A stretch of DNA of 64,000 bases from Neoarius graeffei (lineage: Eukaryota; Chordata; Actinopteri; Siluriformes; Ariidae). Location: positions 18,564,755-18,628,754 of the forward strand of contig NC_083596.1 in the NCBI RefSeq assembly GCF_027579695.1. The letters are read 5' to 3'. Below the pieces are notes generated by a model that saw only the letters and a list, made by a program, of their open reading frames with translations, did not search any database and had not been told where the DNA came from. Within the stretch, counting starts at the first letter, position 1; every line of letters starts with the position of its first letter. Positions 29,901 through 39,180 of this stretch are shown one piece after another. The translations under genes were made by a program, and so were the position numbers.

Positions 29901-32900
29901 TCGTCGTACCAATGAGAAGAAAACGGCAATCAAACAGCTAGGACCTCCTAGACCGAATTTAAACATCAAGCAAGTGTCTACGAAGGGGGAGAAGACCTAC
30001 TCAAGAGGTTTTAACAAGAACTGGTACCACCGGAAAACTTGGCTAGCTGGCTGTGATGTAGTCAGTGCTCTTTTTTGCTACCCTTGCGTTCTCTTCCACC
30101 CTGGAAGTAGCACAGCAGACGGTACAGTGATATCTGATATTTGAATTTACTCGGCAAAAGTTATTTTTGTGTGTGTGTTTTACCAATGGCAGTTTAACAT
30201 TGCCATGCTTGGAATATTTCGGTAGCCTCAAGTTCTCTCTGACTTGGTGTAAATTAAGCATATTTTCAGTTTTTATATATTGTACAGTATGTGTTCATTG
30301 GAGCCAGCAGCACCTTACCTTTTTTCCAACTTGTTAAGCCAAGTTGCACTGACTACAAAACCTTGTGTAACCTTGTATGTATATAGCTAAATAACTAAAG
30401 CCTTTTGTGTTCATTGACATGCTTGTAATACTTTAAATTTCCTTTTAAGGCATGGCTTTCTGGAGGAATTCTTGGGAAAAAAACTGCAGAATTTATTTAG
30501 AATTATTATTTGTTGTTAAAATGGTGCAATTCCATATAAAAAAACCACATAATTAAGCTGCACATGTTTGTTTGATGGTTATGCTTTTCTTCATCTTTTT
30601 CAAAACTTAAATAAACACTTGTTTTGGATTTATATCCTGCCACTTTAATTGCATTCTTTAGAATGAAGAAATTAGAATATGTTTATAATTAAGAATTTGT
30701 CTACTTATTATAGAATACTGGAATAATATGAGAAAATAAATGAGTAACGTAATATTAATTGATTGTGATGCCAAATGTTTTGCTTTGAAGGCTTCACAAT
30801 GAATCTTCCTTAGTTTTAGCCTGGCAAGCCAGACTAAATGTGAATATTTGCCACTCGTAGGCAAAAATATTTTTGGCCGCTAGGCGGGTGGGTCTAGTTT
30901 ACTAGGCTACCTCAGTTTGCCACCTTTAACTTGTTTAGTGTTGCCACCTAGTGGAGAGAAGAGATATTGTCTATATTGATATCTGAATTTACCAGGCAAA
31001 AACAAGTTCGGACAATTGATTTGCTACCCAGGTCAATTTACTTCAGTCCTGTGGACATTTATGGTCCGTGTAGACATAACGGGGGAAAATTGCCCCCCCT
31101 GAAAAAAATTCAGGAGCCGCCACTGCACAGTAGAGTTCCCAAATATGATGATAAATCAGTTGAAACCCCATCAACATAAAAACTTTCCAAGATATGGACC
31201 CCCCAAAATGTCAAAAAAAAAAATTGTCATTAAAAAAATCCACTTTTAAGGGGTTAATATCTCTAAAGTTAGTAAACTTGTGCTATTTTTATGTGCAGAA
31301 TCAGACAGGGCCAGAATACATAGATATACTGTAGCAATTTACAGGTCTATATTCCCCTTAGAACAAAAGATATGGGCCTCCAAAAATGCTTGCAAATTAA
31401 GTGTACAATTCCCGGACCCCAAAAGTGGGCGTGGCACCCAAACTTTGAAGGGCCAAAATTCAAAAACCGTTCCAGCTAGGAAGCTAAAATTTTGGATTCT
31501 TTCTTTTGACATCATAAGGCACTAATAAAATAAATATCAGGCAAATTGAAGAGGTGTCACTGGGGAGGGTGTGTGAATTGACATGGAATGACCCTGAAGC
31601 GTTTATAGGTTCTGTAATATGTATTTCAAGTACTAAACAAAGTATTAGGATATTACAAAATAATTTTTATTACATATTATTTTTACTCTATTAGTGAAAC
31701 TGAATTTGTGTGTTTAGATGTAAATAATGACTCAATAAAGGCTATGTAAACTTCTGTGCATTTATGGGTTAAACTCTGGCTGTAATGTATTCATAGAAAA
31801 CTTTCACTTTTGTCTTTCGAAAAGGCAACTGGAGCAGATCAAGCTGTCGGTTTGGGCCTCGTTGGCTTCAGTCTGTTACTGTTCATGTACTACACCATAT
31901 GGGTCATAGTCCTGGTGAGTAAAATGAATCTACACAGTAAAATGACCTTTTATAGTACCTCTGCTTTCAAAAAAAATGCTCAAATGGCTCATTTATTTTT
32001 GGCTTTTAACTGTTGAGAGGAATCTTTATTCATAAGACCTACATCATACAACGATGCACTGAAAGTTCAACCAGGCTTATCTCCATGTCTGTTATTACAT
32101 CCAAAACACTACAGCTCTCTGGTATTGTTCTTTTTCATGTAACTTCGACAAGTTTATCTGTAGACGTTTACTGAATTGGGCTTACAATCACTCGCGTACG
32201 CTTGTGCCGGTCGCCGGCAAACACAAAGCTCGCCAGGCAACACGGCCGTGTAAACAAATCCGCAGTTGCGATGATGTCATGTGAAAGTCCTCCATTGTTC
32301 TCCAACCTTACTCTGATTTTCAACTTTTTAGTTTAATTCAAATCCAAATGATCGACGAATGTCTCGTGCTTTCTTTTCAGCCGTTCGTCGACAGCGATCA
32401 CGTGATCCACAGTTATTTTCTTCCTCGAGAGTACTCCGTCATACTTCCCGGCATAGCAGCATTGATACTCTTACTCTGTGTTGGTAAGTTTTGCAAGCAT
32501 ACTTTACTTTTCTGCTGAAGGGAAAATCATTTCTTGGTAAGTCTTTACTTGAACCTTGCGTCATAAGACAAATAAGTGAGTCATGGAAGATGTTGTAAGC
32601 TGTCCGAAGTTGCCATGACTCTCATATCCTGACAGATTAACTTTTCACTCTGAAAAACAAAAACGCTGTGGTATACACTACCGTTCAAAAGTTTGGGGTC
32701 ACTTTGAAATGTCCTTATTTTTGAAAGAAAAGCACTGTTCTTTTCAATGCAGATCACTTTAAACTAATCAGAAATCCACTCTATACATTGCTAATGTGGT
32801 AAATGACTATTCTAGCTGCAAATGTCTGGTTTTTGGTGCAATATCTCCATAGGTGTATAGAGGCCCATTTCCAGCAACTCTCACTCCAGTGTTCTAATGG

Positions 32901-33425
32901 TACAATGTGTTTGCTCATTGCCTCAGAAGGCTAATGGATGATTAGAAAACCCTTGTACAATCATGTTAGCACAGCTGAAAACAGTTGAGCTCTTTAGAGA
33001 AGCTATAAAACTGACCTTCCTTTGAGCAGATTGAGTTTCTGGAGCATCACATTTGTGGGGTCGATTAAATGCTCAAAATGGCCAGAAAACTGTCTTGACT
33101 ATATTTTCTATTCATTTTACAACTTATGGTGGTAAATAAAAGTGTGACTTTTCATGGAAAACACAAAATTGTCTGGGTGACCCCAAACTTTTGAACGGTA
33201 GTGTAAGAGGAATAAAACACTTGTATAGGAAAATAATCCTAAACCTTTTTTTTTTTTAACATTCCTATAAGAAAGAGCATGTTCCTTACGTGATGCACAT
33301 TTCTTGCTATATGATGAACTTGTACTGTTGTAAACAAAGACCGTTGTGTCCTTTATGCCCTTTTTCCAGGTACCTTCATAGGAATAATAACTTGGAAGAA
33401 TCGTAAACCAAAGAAAGCCGACTAA
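15853..33425 (+). CDS. dpm2: Dolichol-phosphate mannosyltransferase subunit 2 (four coding exons)
   Basis: The exons are 15853-15855 (ATG only, donor GTAAGA), 31825-31914, 32381-32483 and 33370-33425 (TAA 33423-33425). They join in frame to 83 residues, close to the 84 of the mammalian protein. The start MATGADQAVGLGLVGFS matches the family start. Two hydrophobic helices, about residues 9-31 and 51-72, flank a short loop with HVIHSYFLPREYSV. A Lys-rich cytosolic tail (KNRKPKKAD) ends the protein. DPM2 anchors and stabilises the DPM1-DPM3 mannosyltransferase in the ER membrane, supplying dolichol-P-mannose for N-glycans, GPI anchors and O-mannosylation, and it also associates with GPI-GlcNAc transferase. 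Intron 1 is ~16 kb because of nested transposons. Confidence 0.95.
17155..19081. mobile_element. hAT element nested in the Harbinger-like copy
   Basis: The ends are TAGAGCTGTGCAATATATCG and the inverse CGATATTGAGCAGCCCTA-like terminus. An exact 8-bp duplication, GTTCACAC (17147-17154 and 19082-19089), belongs to the interrupted host sequence. Subterminal 'CGCGATATCGATATT' repeats occur on both sides. No transposase domain was recognised in the interior. A palindromic insertion is at 18320-18637. Confidence 0.85.
18320..18637. mobile_element. Palindromic MITE with internal inverted/direct repeats
   Basis: The ends CACACACGGACTGGCCAT and ATGGCCAGTCCGTGTGTG are inverse. The interior has two tandem units, each containing AATGTTAACAGTTTCTTnAAG followed by its inverse, so it can fold into consecutive hairpins. 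The stretch GCGCGCTGGCCTTTAATATG recurs in inverse near 18560. Confidence 0.75.
20783..20940 (-). CDS. hAT transposase first exon with BED zinc finger
   Basis: From ATG 20940-20938 the frame reads MSAIPRVITFGFKGYC and then a BED-type finger: CKIC, followed by TSNFVRHLKIH. It ends at a splice donor (GTAAGT on the minus strand just below 20783). BED fingers bind transposon ends in hAT transposases. Only this exon of the element's gene was found. Confidence 0.75.
21490..21890. repeat. Non-coding repeat with ~55-65-bp tandem units
   Basis: It begins AAGTCAAGTCAGCTTTATTG. Three imperfect units then follow, containing 'ACAATATAAACAGTATAAAC', 'ACTAGATA-GAAC(T)AGAC' and 'ACTAAACACTCA'. The class was not determined. 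The stretch 21891-22130 is purine-rich unique sequence with a (GT)n at about 22008. Confidence 0.6.
22135..22736. mobile_element. Non-autonomous TIR DNA transposon, copy 2
   Basis: The ends TGAGTGATTCCACGCTTATG and its inverse are flanked by TA (22133-22134, 22737-22738). It is the same family as 1589-2196, with the central ~200 bp in the opposite orientation. Inverted arms are about 180 bp. It again lies in a (TA)n tract. Confidence 0.9.
22990..24185. mobile_element. Hairpin-ended repeat, copy 1 (with internal duplication)
   Basis: The left side contains 'CACTCTGATTGGCTGGCGAG' and 'GTTCACAACAACAACAAACAT'. The right side ends with an imperfect ~150-bp palindrome (24022-24172). The interior 23213-23506 is repeated at 23507-23945, the second unit being lengthened by a ~150-bp insertion (23640-23800). 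A shorter copy is at 50161-50625 in the opposite orientation. Confidence 0.7.
24186..24431. other. Intronic sequence, no feature seen
   Basis: AT-rich with poly-T; no repeat family was recognised. The stretch 24762-25095 is similar. Confidence 0.5.
24432..24761 (-). mobile_element. tRNA-derived SINE (family 2), minus orientation
   Basis: It has an (AAAG)n-type end, 'CTGCATTTAACCCATCTGAA', 'CCCAGAGCAGTGGGCAGCC' and 'TCGCTCAAGGGCACCTCAG'. The family head then follows to GTGCCGCCC. Confidence 0.85.
25558..26538 (+). mobile_element. Harbinger-like Myb-domain element, copy 2 (uninterrupted)
   Basis: Bounded by GCTACGTTCACACTGCAGGC and GCAGTGTGAACGTAG. It is the reverse complement of the copy at 17141-20054 without the nested hAT. 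The plus strand at about 26200-26340 encodes SSQWKDAEVRELISIWGDAA, a Myb/SANT-like fragment ending at a stop after RNRAVLLP. The internal GGGCGCAGATA-ended insertion is at about 25867-26180. Confidence 0.65.
26769..28310. mobile_element. TA-flanked element with TAGACCCTT ends (ISL2EU-like family, no gene seen)
   Basis: The ends are TAGACCCTTCCC and GGGAAGGGTCTA, flanked by TA (26767-26768, 28311-28312). Subterminal GACGTCA and CGCCATATTGGAAGACC / GGTCTTCCAATATGGCG segments are inverse. The ends resemble those of 36658-38087. No THAP or SWIM exon was found. A poly-C run (26941-26965) and a GC-rich inner block, 27012-28036, that may itself be a hAT-like insertion lie inside. Confidence 0.7.
28653..29410. 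other. Unclassified repeat-like intron sequence, left part
   Basis: No exon was seen. It contains phrases such as 'TTCATTCCAGTCATCAGGTG' that recur across fish genomes. It continues, after removal of the hAT at 29419-31125, into 31134-31800. Confidence 0.4.
29419..31125 (+). mobile_element. hAT transposon with TTF-type zinc-finger fragment
   Basis: The ends are CACTGGCGGCTCG and GGAGCCGCCACTG, with an exact 8-bp duplication CACAGTAG (29411-29418, 31126-31133). It encodes only an N-terminal transposase fragment, so it is a deleted derivative. Confidence 0.9.
29770..30144 (+). pseudogene. hAT transposase N-terminal fragment (TTF-type finger)
   Basis: The plus strand reads ...RPNLNIKQVSTKGEKTYSRG, then NKNWYHRKTWLAGCDVVSAL and FCYPCVLF. 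This W-Y-x-R-x-W-L / C-D-x / C-x2-C pattern is the TTF-type finger that precedes hAT transposases related to ZMYM genes. The frame stops at 30144 and no catalytic or dimerisation region follows. Confidence 0.75.
31134..31824. other. Unclassified intron sequence up to dpm2 exon 2
   Basis: The first ~450 bases appear to continue the repeat of 28653-29410. The remainder is AT-rich with a poly-pyrimidine stretch before the acceptor at 31824. Confidence 0.4.
31915..32380 (+). other. dpm2 intron 2
   Basis: 466-bp intron with GTGAGT donor and TTCTTTTCAG acceptor. No repeat was recognised. Confidence 0.8.
32676..33203. mobile_element. Tc1/mariner-type MITE in dpm2 intron 3
   Basis: The ends CACTACCGTTCAAAAGTTTG and the exact inverse are flanked by TA (32674-32675, 33204-33205). 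The length is 528 bp with no transposase. Confidence 0.95.
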
Positions 33426-33658
33426 GACTCTCCAGTCGCTGTTGTTCAGCTGCGCAAAAAAGGACATGGTGAAAACTCAACCTGTGTACTCACTCCTCGT
33501 GTGTAACTGTTCTCTGAATCTTTTCATGTAGCATACAGTTTAGCCCTGAGGGAATGACCAACGAGTGTAAAGGAACAAATTAGAGACCACAAGCGGTAAA
33601 AATGCTTAATTATTATTGTATATATGGAAATATGTCAATTTCATTCCACTGACATGAA

Positions 33659-33664
33659 AATAAA
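33659..33664 (+). terminator. Candidate dpm2 polyadenylation signal
   Basis: AATAAA lies 234 bases after the stop codon. Further AATAAA copies occur near 33783 and 33884, so the true site is uncertain. Confidence 0.5.
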
Positions 33665-33684
33665 ACAAACATTACTGTTACATT

Positions 33685-34086
33685 GTACACAGTTGCTATG
33701 TTCACTGCAATAACTGCTAAAACATTGCTGTTTTGCATTTTTGCCATCCTATTAGACTGTAAATAGACAAATGTATGCTAGTAAATAAATTATCAAAAGG
33801 CACCGCATGGTTTGGTCACTGCTGACTGATGAGATGTTAATGAAAAAAGTACACACATTTCAGTTGTTTTTTTGTACACACTGCAATAAATAATTATTGC
33901 ATAAATATTTGGATCATCGTTCTTATGGATTATTTCAGGTTTGTGTCTAAAAAAAATTATGGTAGCTTGAAAAGACCTTGTAATACTGATCTAATGATTG
34001 TGATGCAAATTATTATGATTAGGTTATATTTAGCTTATAATTAATTAGCTCATATTATAAAGTTGCTAATCGCTAATTGATTGAAT
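33685..34086. other. Intergenic, AT-rich
   Basis: No gene or repeat was recognised between the dpm2 3' end and the LINE. Confidence 0.5.
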
Positions 34087-34111
34087 TGTCTTCAATCAAT
34101 TAAATGCCTTC

Positions 34112-35350
34112 TTGATATCAAACAGCTGTTTTGATAACTTTCAGTCAGGATTTCGTGCCAATCACAGCACTGAAACAGCGCTGATTAAAGTTATAAATGA
34201 CATACGTCTTAATACTGATGCAGGCAAAACATCGGTCCTGGTGTTACTGGACCTCAGTGCAGCTTTTGATACTGTTGATCACAACATACTGCTATATCAA
34301 CTTGAACACTGGGTTGGGTTGACTGGTAAAGTTATCAATTGGGTAAAATCATACTTAAAAGATAGACGCTTCTTTGTTACCATGGGAAATTGTACCTCAA
34401 CATCAATGTCCTTGACCTGTGGTGTCCCCCAGGGGTCGATCCTTGGACCATTACTATTCAACCTTTATATGCTCCCACTTGGACAAATTATCAAGAACAA
34501 CTCAATTTTGTATCACTGCTATGCAGATGACACCCAAATTTATTTTGCTCTATCACCTAATAATTATGCCCCCCTGGAATGTCTCTACCAGTGTATCGAC
34601 CAAATCAACAACTGGATGTCACAAAATTTTCTTCAGCTGAACACAGATAAAACAGAAGTAATTCTATTTGGGAAAAAAGATGAAAGACTCAGGATTACCA
34701 CTATTCTTGACACAAAGGGGATTAAAACAAAAGAAATGGTTAAAAATCTTGGTGTTTTCATTGACAGCAAGCTAAACTTTAACAGTCACATGAAAGCAAT
34801 CACTAAATCGGCATTTTATCACCTAAAAAACATTTCCAAACTAAGAGGACTTATGTCAAAAAATGATCTGGAAAAACTTATACATGCCTTCATCTCTAGT
34901 AGGGTTGACTACTGCAATGGCCTTTTCACAGGCCTGCCAAAAAAGACCATCAAACGACTTCAGGTGATTCAAAATGCAGCGGCTAGGGTTCTCACACGAA
35001 CAAAAAGAACAGAGCACATTACTCCAATTCTAAGGTCCCTTCACTGGCTTCCAGTAAGCTACAGAATTGACTTTAAAGCATTGCTGCTGGTGTACAAATC
35101 TCTAAATGGTACAGGGCCCAATTACCTCTCTGATATGTTGCAGCAGCCTAACCCAATCAGATCTACCAGATCGCAGCAGCAAAATTTACTGGTAAAACCT
35201 GTTGTTAAAACAAAGTGTGGTGAAGCAGCTTTTAGCTACTATGCAGTACAGCTATGGAACCAACTCCCAGAGGACATCAAAAATGCTCCTGCTGTTGGCA
35301 GCTTCAAATCTAGATTAAAGACCAAGCTGTTCTCAGATGCTTTCTGCTAA
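34112..35350 (+). CDS. LINE reverse transcriptase, C-terminal part
   Basis: An open frame of about 410 codons has no true ATG at its left end because the element is truncated. RT motifs in order are LDLSAAFDTVDH, GVPQGSILGPLLF and the catalytic CYADDTQIYF, followed by the thumb region. The C-terminal extension has LHWLPVSYRIDFKALLLVYK and AFSYYAVQLWNQLPEDIK, typical of L2/CR1-group LINEs. There is no apurinic endonuclease domain (missing 5' end), so it cannot move on its own, but the remaining frame is undamaged. Confidence 0.9.
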   Translation: MISNSCFDNFQSGFRANHSTETALIKVINDIRLNTDAGKTSVLVLLDLSAAFDTVDHNILLYQLEHWVGLTGKVINWVKSYLKDRRFFVTMGNCTSTSMSLTCGVPQGSILGPLLFNLYMLPLGQIIKNNSILYHCYADDTQIYFALSPNNYAPLECLYQCIDQINNWMSQNFLQLNTDKTEVILFGKKDERLRITTILDTKGIKTKEMVKNLGVFIDSKLNFNSHMKAITKSAFYHLKNISKLRGLMSKNDLEKLIHAFISSRVDYCNGLFTGLPKKTIKRLQVIQNAAARVLTRTKRTEHITPILRSLHWLPVSYRIDFKALLLVYKSLNGTGPNYLSDMLQQPNPIRSTRSQQQNLLVKPVVKTKCGEAAFSYYAVQLWNQLPEDIKNAPAVGSFKSRLKTKLFSDAFC

Positions 35351-35423
35351 CTGATAAATATCATCATCTTTACATGTTTTAAACTTTACTTAACTTTTAC
35401 AGTCTTTGCATGTTTTAAACTTT

Positions 35424-35798
35424 CATCTCATCTCATTATCTCTAGCTGCTTTATCCTGTTCTACAGGGTCGCAGGCAAGCTGGAGCCTATCCCAGCTGAC
35501 TACGGGCGAAAGGCGGGGTACACCCTGGACAAGCCGCCAGGTCATCACAGGGCTGACACATAGACACAGACAACCATTCACACTCACATTCACACCTACG
35601 GTCAATTTAGAGTCACCAGTCAACCTAACCTGCATGTCTTTGGACTGTGGGGGAAACCGGAGCACCCGGAGGAAACCCACGCGGACATGGGGAGAACATG
35701 CAAACTCCGCACAGAAAGGCCCTCGCCGGCCACGGGGCTCGAACCCGGACCTTCTTGCTGTGAGGCGACAGCGCTAACCACTACACCACCGTGCCGCC
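35424..35798 (-). mobile_element. tRNA-derived SINE (family 1), minus orientation
   Basis: (CATCT)n tail at the left, GGCGGCAC head at the right, full length, inserted in the L2 3' UTR. Confidence 0.95.
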
Positions 35799-35932
35799 TC
35801 TTCCCCCGTTATTTTATGTAATTTTATTTTCTATTGTTTACTGTTTTGCCTTTACCTCTGTAAAGCTCATTGAACTGCCACTGTGTATGAAATACGCTAT
35901 ATAAATAAACTTGCCTTGCCTTGCTAATTTAT

Positions 35933-36655
35933 TAGGAATGTCTGGTTTGTCCCTGCACTGAAAGTGGCACAGCAGAGACACTGGGATGGTGAGTGTGTGT
36001 AGTGCTGATGTGATCACTGAGGGGGTTTTAAACACTGCAGTAGTGACATTAAATCACGAGTTAATGAATGAATAAACAGTGCTGGAATAAAATGAGGGAG
36101 AAGTGCACGAGAGCGGCACCGTGTGGGCGGAGCTTTGACTGCGGTTCCGGAAACTGTTCGATTCCGGAAATGTTGGAGTCGATTCCGATTCCCATTGCGG
36201 GTTTGGAGAATCAAATGAGTCGATTCTCAACTCAAAAAAAAAAAAAGCAGAAAACAGGCAAGACCTTAACTACACTAAAAGTACATAATGCACTATTATG
36301 CTTAAGGAAATGTTGCTACATTTACTAAATTCATATACTACCATTTCAGCATTAATGAAAATAAAATGAGCAATAAATCAGTTTGGAGAACAAACACATG
36401 CTAATTCACTTTAGCTCCTTAAAGGGTGAACTTAAAGCAGATACGCAGAACCTTTATTTTTAAATACATTTCTGAGTGGATAGTATCTCCATGCTTGACT
36501 CTTGTATGCTGCATAAATGGGAACAAAAAAATATATATTTTTGAGAGTTAAAGTCGACCGCAAAGTTGGGATTCGAGCTGCCCCGCTGAGCCAGCCAGCC
36601 CTGAGCGCGTGACGTCACAGCGGTAACCGGTTTTAAGGCCGAGGCCTTTGACAGC
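35933..36655. other. Intergenic, unclassified
   Basis: No gene. A block with repeated GAGTCGATTC phrases (36170-36230) recalls similar phrases near 43790-43950 and 52150-52220. This suggests a shared unidentified repeat. Confidence 0.4.
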
Positions 36656-37221
36656 TATAGACCCTTTTCAGTCACGTGACCTTCGTAAACGCTACCACCA
36701 TTTTGGACATGTAGCGGACTTCGGCTCGAATTGGTTTGAATGCGAGGAAGGCGACAAACGGAGAACATAAAAGAAAAAGGAGCGAGATGCAGAAAACACC
36801 TTCGCTATCCAGCGACGGAGGGCATTTACAGGGCGAGCAGAGGGAGAAATAACAACAGTAACGACACATTAGCAACACCGTACAGAAATAACGGTTTATG
36901 GCACAGACCCTTTCGGTTCTCGCTCATCTAGCTGCTACAATGACTGCTTAGACTGCAACAATAATACCTAACACACATTTAAGTATCCGTCGTAAAGACG
37001 TGAAACTCGTCGAGTGACGAGTGTGTTCATTGATCAGCTAACACAATCTAAAAGTAGACATACCATCACACTGCCCTGGCGCTGTGTACAGTTTACCTTC
37101 TACGGTTTGTGCACTCACTATTTGCCATTACTTTCTCCAACCGTTGTGACAGATTACAGGGAACGGCCTGGATTTAAGAGACAAATACACGTTCCTCTTA
37201 TTTTGAACACTTCTTTGTAGG

Positions 37222-37607
37222 CAGTGCTTAATTTGTAAAGTGGGAGGTCCCGGAGCGCAGAGGATGAGCGGCTCCGGTGCGGAAAAAAAGAGAAGAGGAG
37301 AGGAGAGGGGAGGGGGGCGCGGCACGGCGCTTCTGGGCATGTTTTGTAATAACACTGCAAATTAAGTTCATCTGCAGATATTTTGTGGATGTCGTTTCAT
37401 GAGAGAAATCACCAACAAGACAGATATCAAAATCAGACATTAACACTAAATAAACTTGCATTTTTTTATTTAATTATTATTATTTTTTTTTTTGTTACAT
37501 AGTCAAGAGAGGTGTCGGATCACCGGATCCAGTGTAAATAGCTGCCGGAGCCAACGCCCGAGGTTCCGGAGCGCGCTCCGGCTTGCTCCCCCTCAAATTA
37601 AGTGCTG
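37222..37607. mobile_element. hAT MITE nested in element A
   Basis: CAGTGCTTAATTTG and its exact inverse form the ends. An 8-bp duplication TTTGTAGG lies at 37214-37221 and 37608-37615. No ORF. Confidence 0.95.
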
Positions 37608-37810
37608 TTTGTAGGACACTGCCTCTGATCTGTCCTACAGTCTACCAACAGCAAAGGAACACAACGCTAGCTAATGTCGTTAGCTAATAGCTACTACAGA
37701 AGAACAAAGAGGTTACAATGGGTTATTTTAGCCTATTTGGTTACACACTCGCCGCCACAGAATGTTAACAGCAATGTAATGCCTTTTCTGGCTAATTTTA
37801 TTCGTCTTAC

Positions 37811-37958
37811 CTCCAACAAAGTGGTCACTGCACAAGCGCTGGTGTGCCGCTATCCATCTTCTCCGTCGGTCAGCATCTACCGGGATCCGATAAAATGATA
37901 AACCTTGCCTTGTTTGTTGATGGTTACTACATCCAGGTGCACAACAATATAGTGGCAT
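37811..37958 (-). CDS. THAP zinc-finger exon of element A
   Basis: From ATG 37958-37956 the frame reads MPLYCCAPGCSNHQQTRQG, then LSFYRIPVDADRRRRWIAA, then LCSDHFVGG. This is the C2CH THAP pattern (CxxxxC ... W ... CSxHF), somewhat shortened between W and CSDHF. A splice donor (GTAAGA) follows at once. THAP domains bind DNA and begin the transposases of P, Kolobok and ISL2EU elements. Downstream exons are absent from the element. Confidence 0.8.
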
Positions 37959-38265
37959 GATGGAAGTCTTGCTGAAAATAAACACTTTCTTTGCTGCCGT
38001 TCCTCAATGTTGGCTGTGGTAAACTACTGGTAGTACATGTCCAAAATGGCGGCCGCGTTTGTCGTGATGTCACGTGAAAAGGGTCCATAGAGGGCTCCGA
38101 GATGATGCTAAAAATAGTAACACTGCGGTCTGCGCAGCCATCTTGGAAGTCACTCGCTCCAGAGCGCTCATAGAGTACACATCATAGAGTACACATTCAC
38201 TGATTCGTTTCCGCGTTAGAGGGCTTAGAAGCTTGGATTTTTTAAGAATTTAGACATCTGAAGTG

Positions 38266-38790
38266 ATGGAGCACTACTGTGAAAGTTTGGATAAGCAGGC
38301 ACGGGAGCGTTATGCTGAGAAGGTACGTTTCATTGGGAATGTAGATCCATACACTGTTAGTGAGAAGGAATGGAAAGCTGACCCCAGCTTGTTGCCGCAT
38401 TTAACATACATCGATCTTGTGAACTATCTAGTGTTTCACCCAAGTCCATTTTGTGAACTAAAGGATTTCCAGAACTACAAGAGCATGGAAGCATACGATA
38501 GATTTGTATCCGGTTGGGTCCGCGATGTGTCGGTGTTTACTGCTGAAGACGGAGAGACAAAAGTGATCAGAGGGAAAGTGTTACACTCGCAGAGTCTATC
38601 CCAGCCTAGTCTACACCCCTGGATAATAGTTGACAAGAGACATGCTATTTTGTGTGCACATTGCAACTGCATTGCTGGACTTGGGGAATGTTGCTCCCAT
38701 GTTGCTTCCCTGTTGTTTTATGTTGAAGCGGCCACGAGACTGAGGGAAAGTACGACGGTCACACAACAGCCGGCATACTGGATGCTACCG
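38266..38790 (+). CDS. SWIM zinc-finger protein, first exon (YqaJ-associated type)
   Basis: ATG 38266 opens 175 codons to a GTAACT donor at 38791; reading through hits a stop at 38811. Conserved-looking segments are VDPYTVSEKEW, YIDLVNYLVF, SMEAYDRFVSGWVRDV and a SWIM finger CNCIAGLGECCSH (CxC...CxH). I recall this arrangement from fish and cnidarian proteins that continue into a YqaJ (lambda-exonuclease-like) nuclease domain and belong to ISL2EU transposons. That downstream part is missing here. A degraded homologue is at 40683-40880. Confidence 0.7.
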
Positions 38791-38864
38791 GTAACTATGA
38801 AATTAAAATAACTATTTTAGTAACTATTTTAGTAACTATGAAATTCAAGACAATATTAACCTAC

Positions 38865-39075
38865 CTGTCACAAAGTGATCAGAACAAATCCGGATACAGT
38901 CAAGTTGTCCTAAATTTGATCGGTTAATGGCAGCCAGCCACTGTCGTCCCCTCCGCTTGCTTTTCTCCTGTGCTGCAATTCCCTGGTTAGTCACGACTTT
39001 AGGGAGTCTGTGGAAGCTTTTGCCACCCGTTTCCCCTCGGTTACTACAGCCAACAATGACGCACGTATTCGGCAT
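38865..39075 (-). CDS. THAP zinc-finger exon of element B
   Basis: From ATG 39075-39073 the frame reads MPNTCVIVGCSNRGETGGKS, then FHRLPKV, RRQWLAAI-type (GRQWLAAINR) and IRICSDHFVTG. That is a complete C2CH THAP finger of about 70 residues, followed by a splice donor (GTAGGT). It points toward the SWIM exon. No further exon was found. Confidence 0.85.
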
Positions 39076-39180
39076 TGTCACCCCTTTTTGCTTCGCTGGA
39101 CAACAACAATGCACTGACACAGCGTGCTTTGACTTCCAATATGGCCGCCGCCGGGTTCGCGCTGATCTCGAAGCACTCTA

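Larger units (their letters stand above)
34087..35932 (+). mobile_element. L2-type LINE, 5'-truncated
   Basis: It contains the 3' part of the pol ORF and a 3' end with 'TGTAAAGCTCATTGAACTGC', 'CTATATAAATAAACTTGCC' and a short TTGCC repeat, as in fish L2/CR1-group elements. A SINE (35424-35798) is inserted in its 3' UTR. Confidence 0.85.
36658..38087 (-). mobile_element. ISL2EU-like DNA transposon A (THAP exon)
   Basis: The ends are TAGACCCTTTTCAGTCACGTG (left) and CACGTGAAAAGGGTCCA (right), flanked by TA (36656-36657, 38088-38089). Subterminal CATTTTGGACATGTA and its inverse follow. It carries a THAP exon on the minus strand near its right end and a nested 386-bp hAT MITE. It is inserted at the TA of element B. 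Confidence 0.75.
38090..39178. mobile_element. ISL2EU-like DNA transposon B (SWIM exon + THAP exon)
   Basis: The left end GAGGGCTCCGAGATGATGC and the inverse of the right end (GAGTGCTTCGAGATCAGCGC) match at most positions. TA lies at 38088-38089 and 39179-39180. Both sides carry CCATnTTGGAAGTC in inverse. Inside, a plus-strand SWIM exon and a minus-strand THAP exon face each other, each ending at a splice donor. This reads as a deletion derivative of a two-gene transposon. Confidence 0.75.

Noticed and set aside
36740-36931. Plus-strand ORF near the left end of element A as the SWIM gene start
   Set aside because: No similarity to the DPY or YLV segments of the SWIM exon could be seen.
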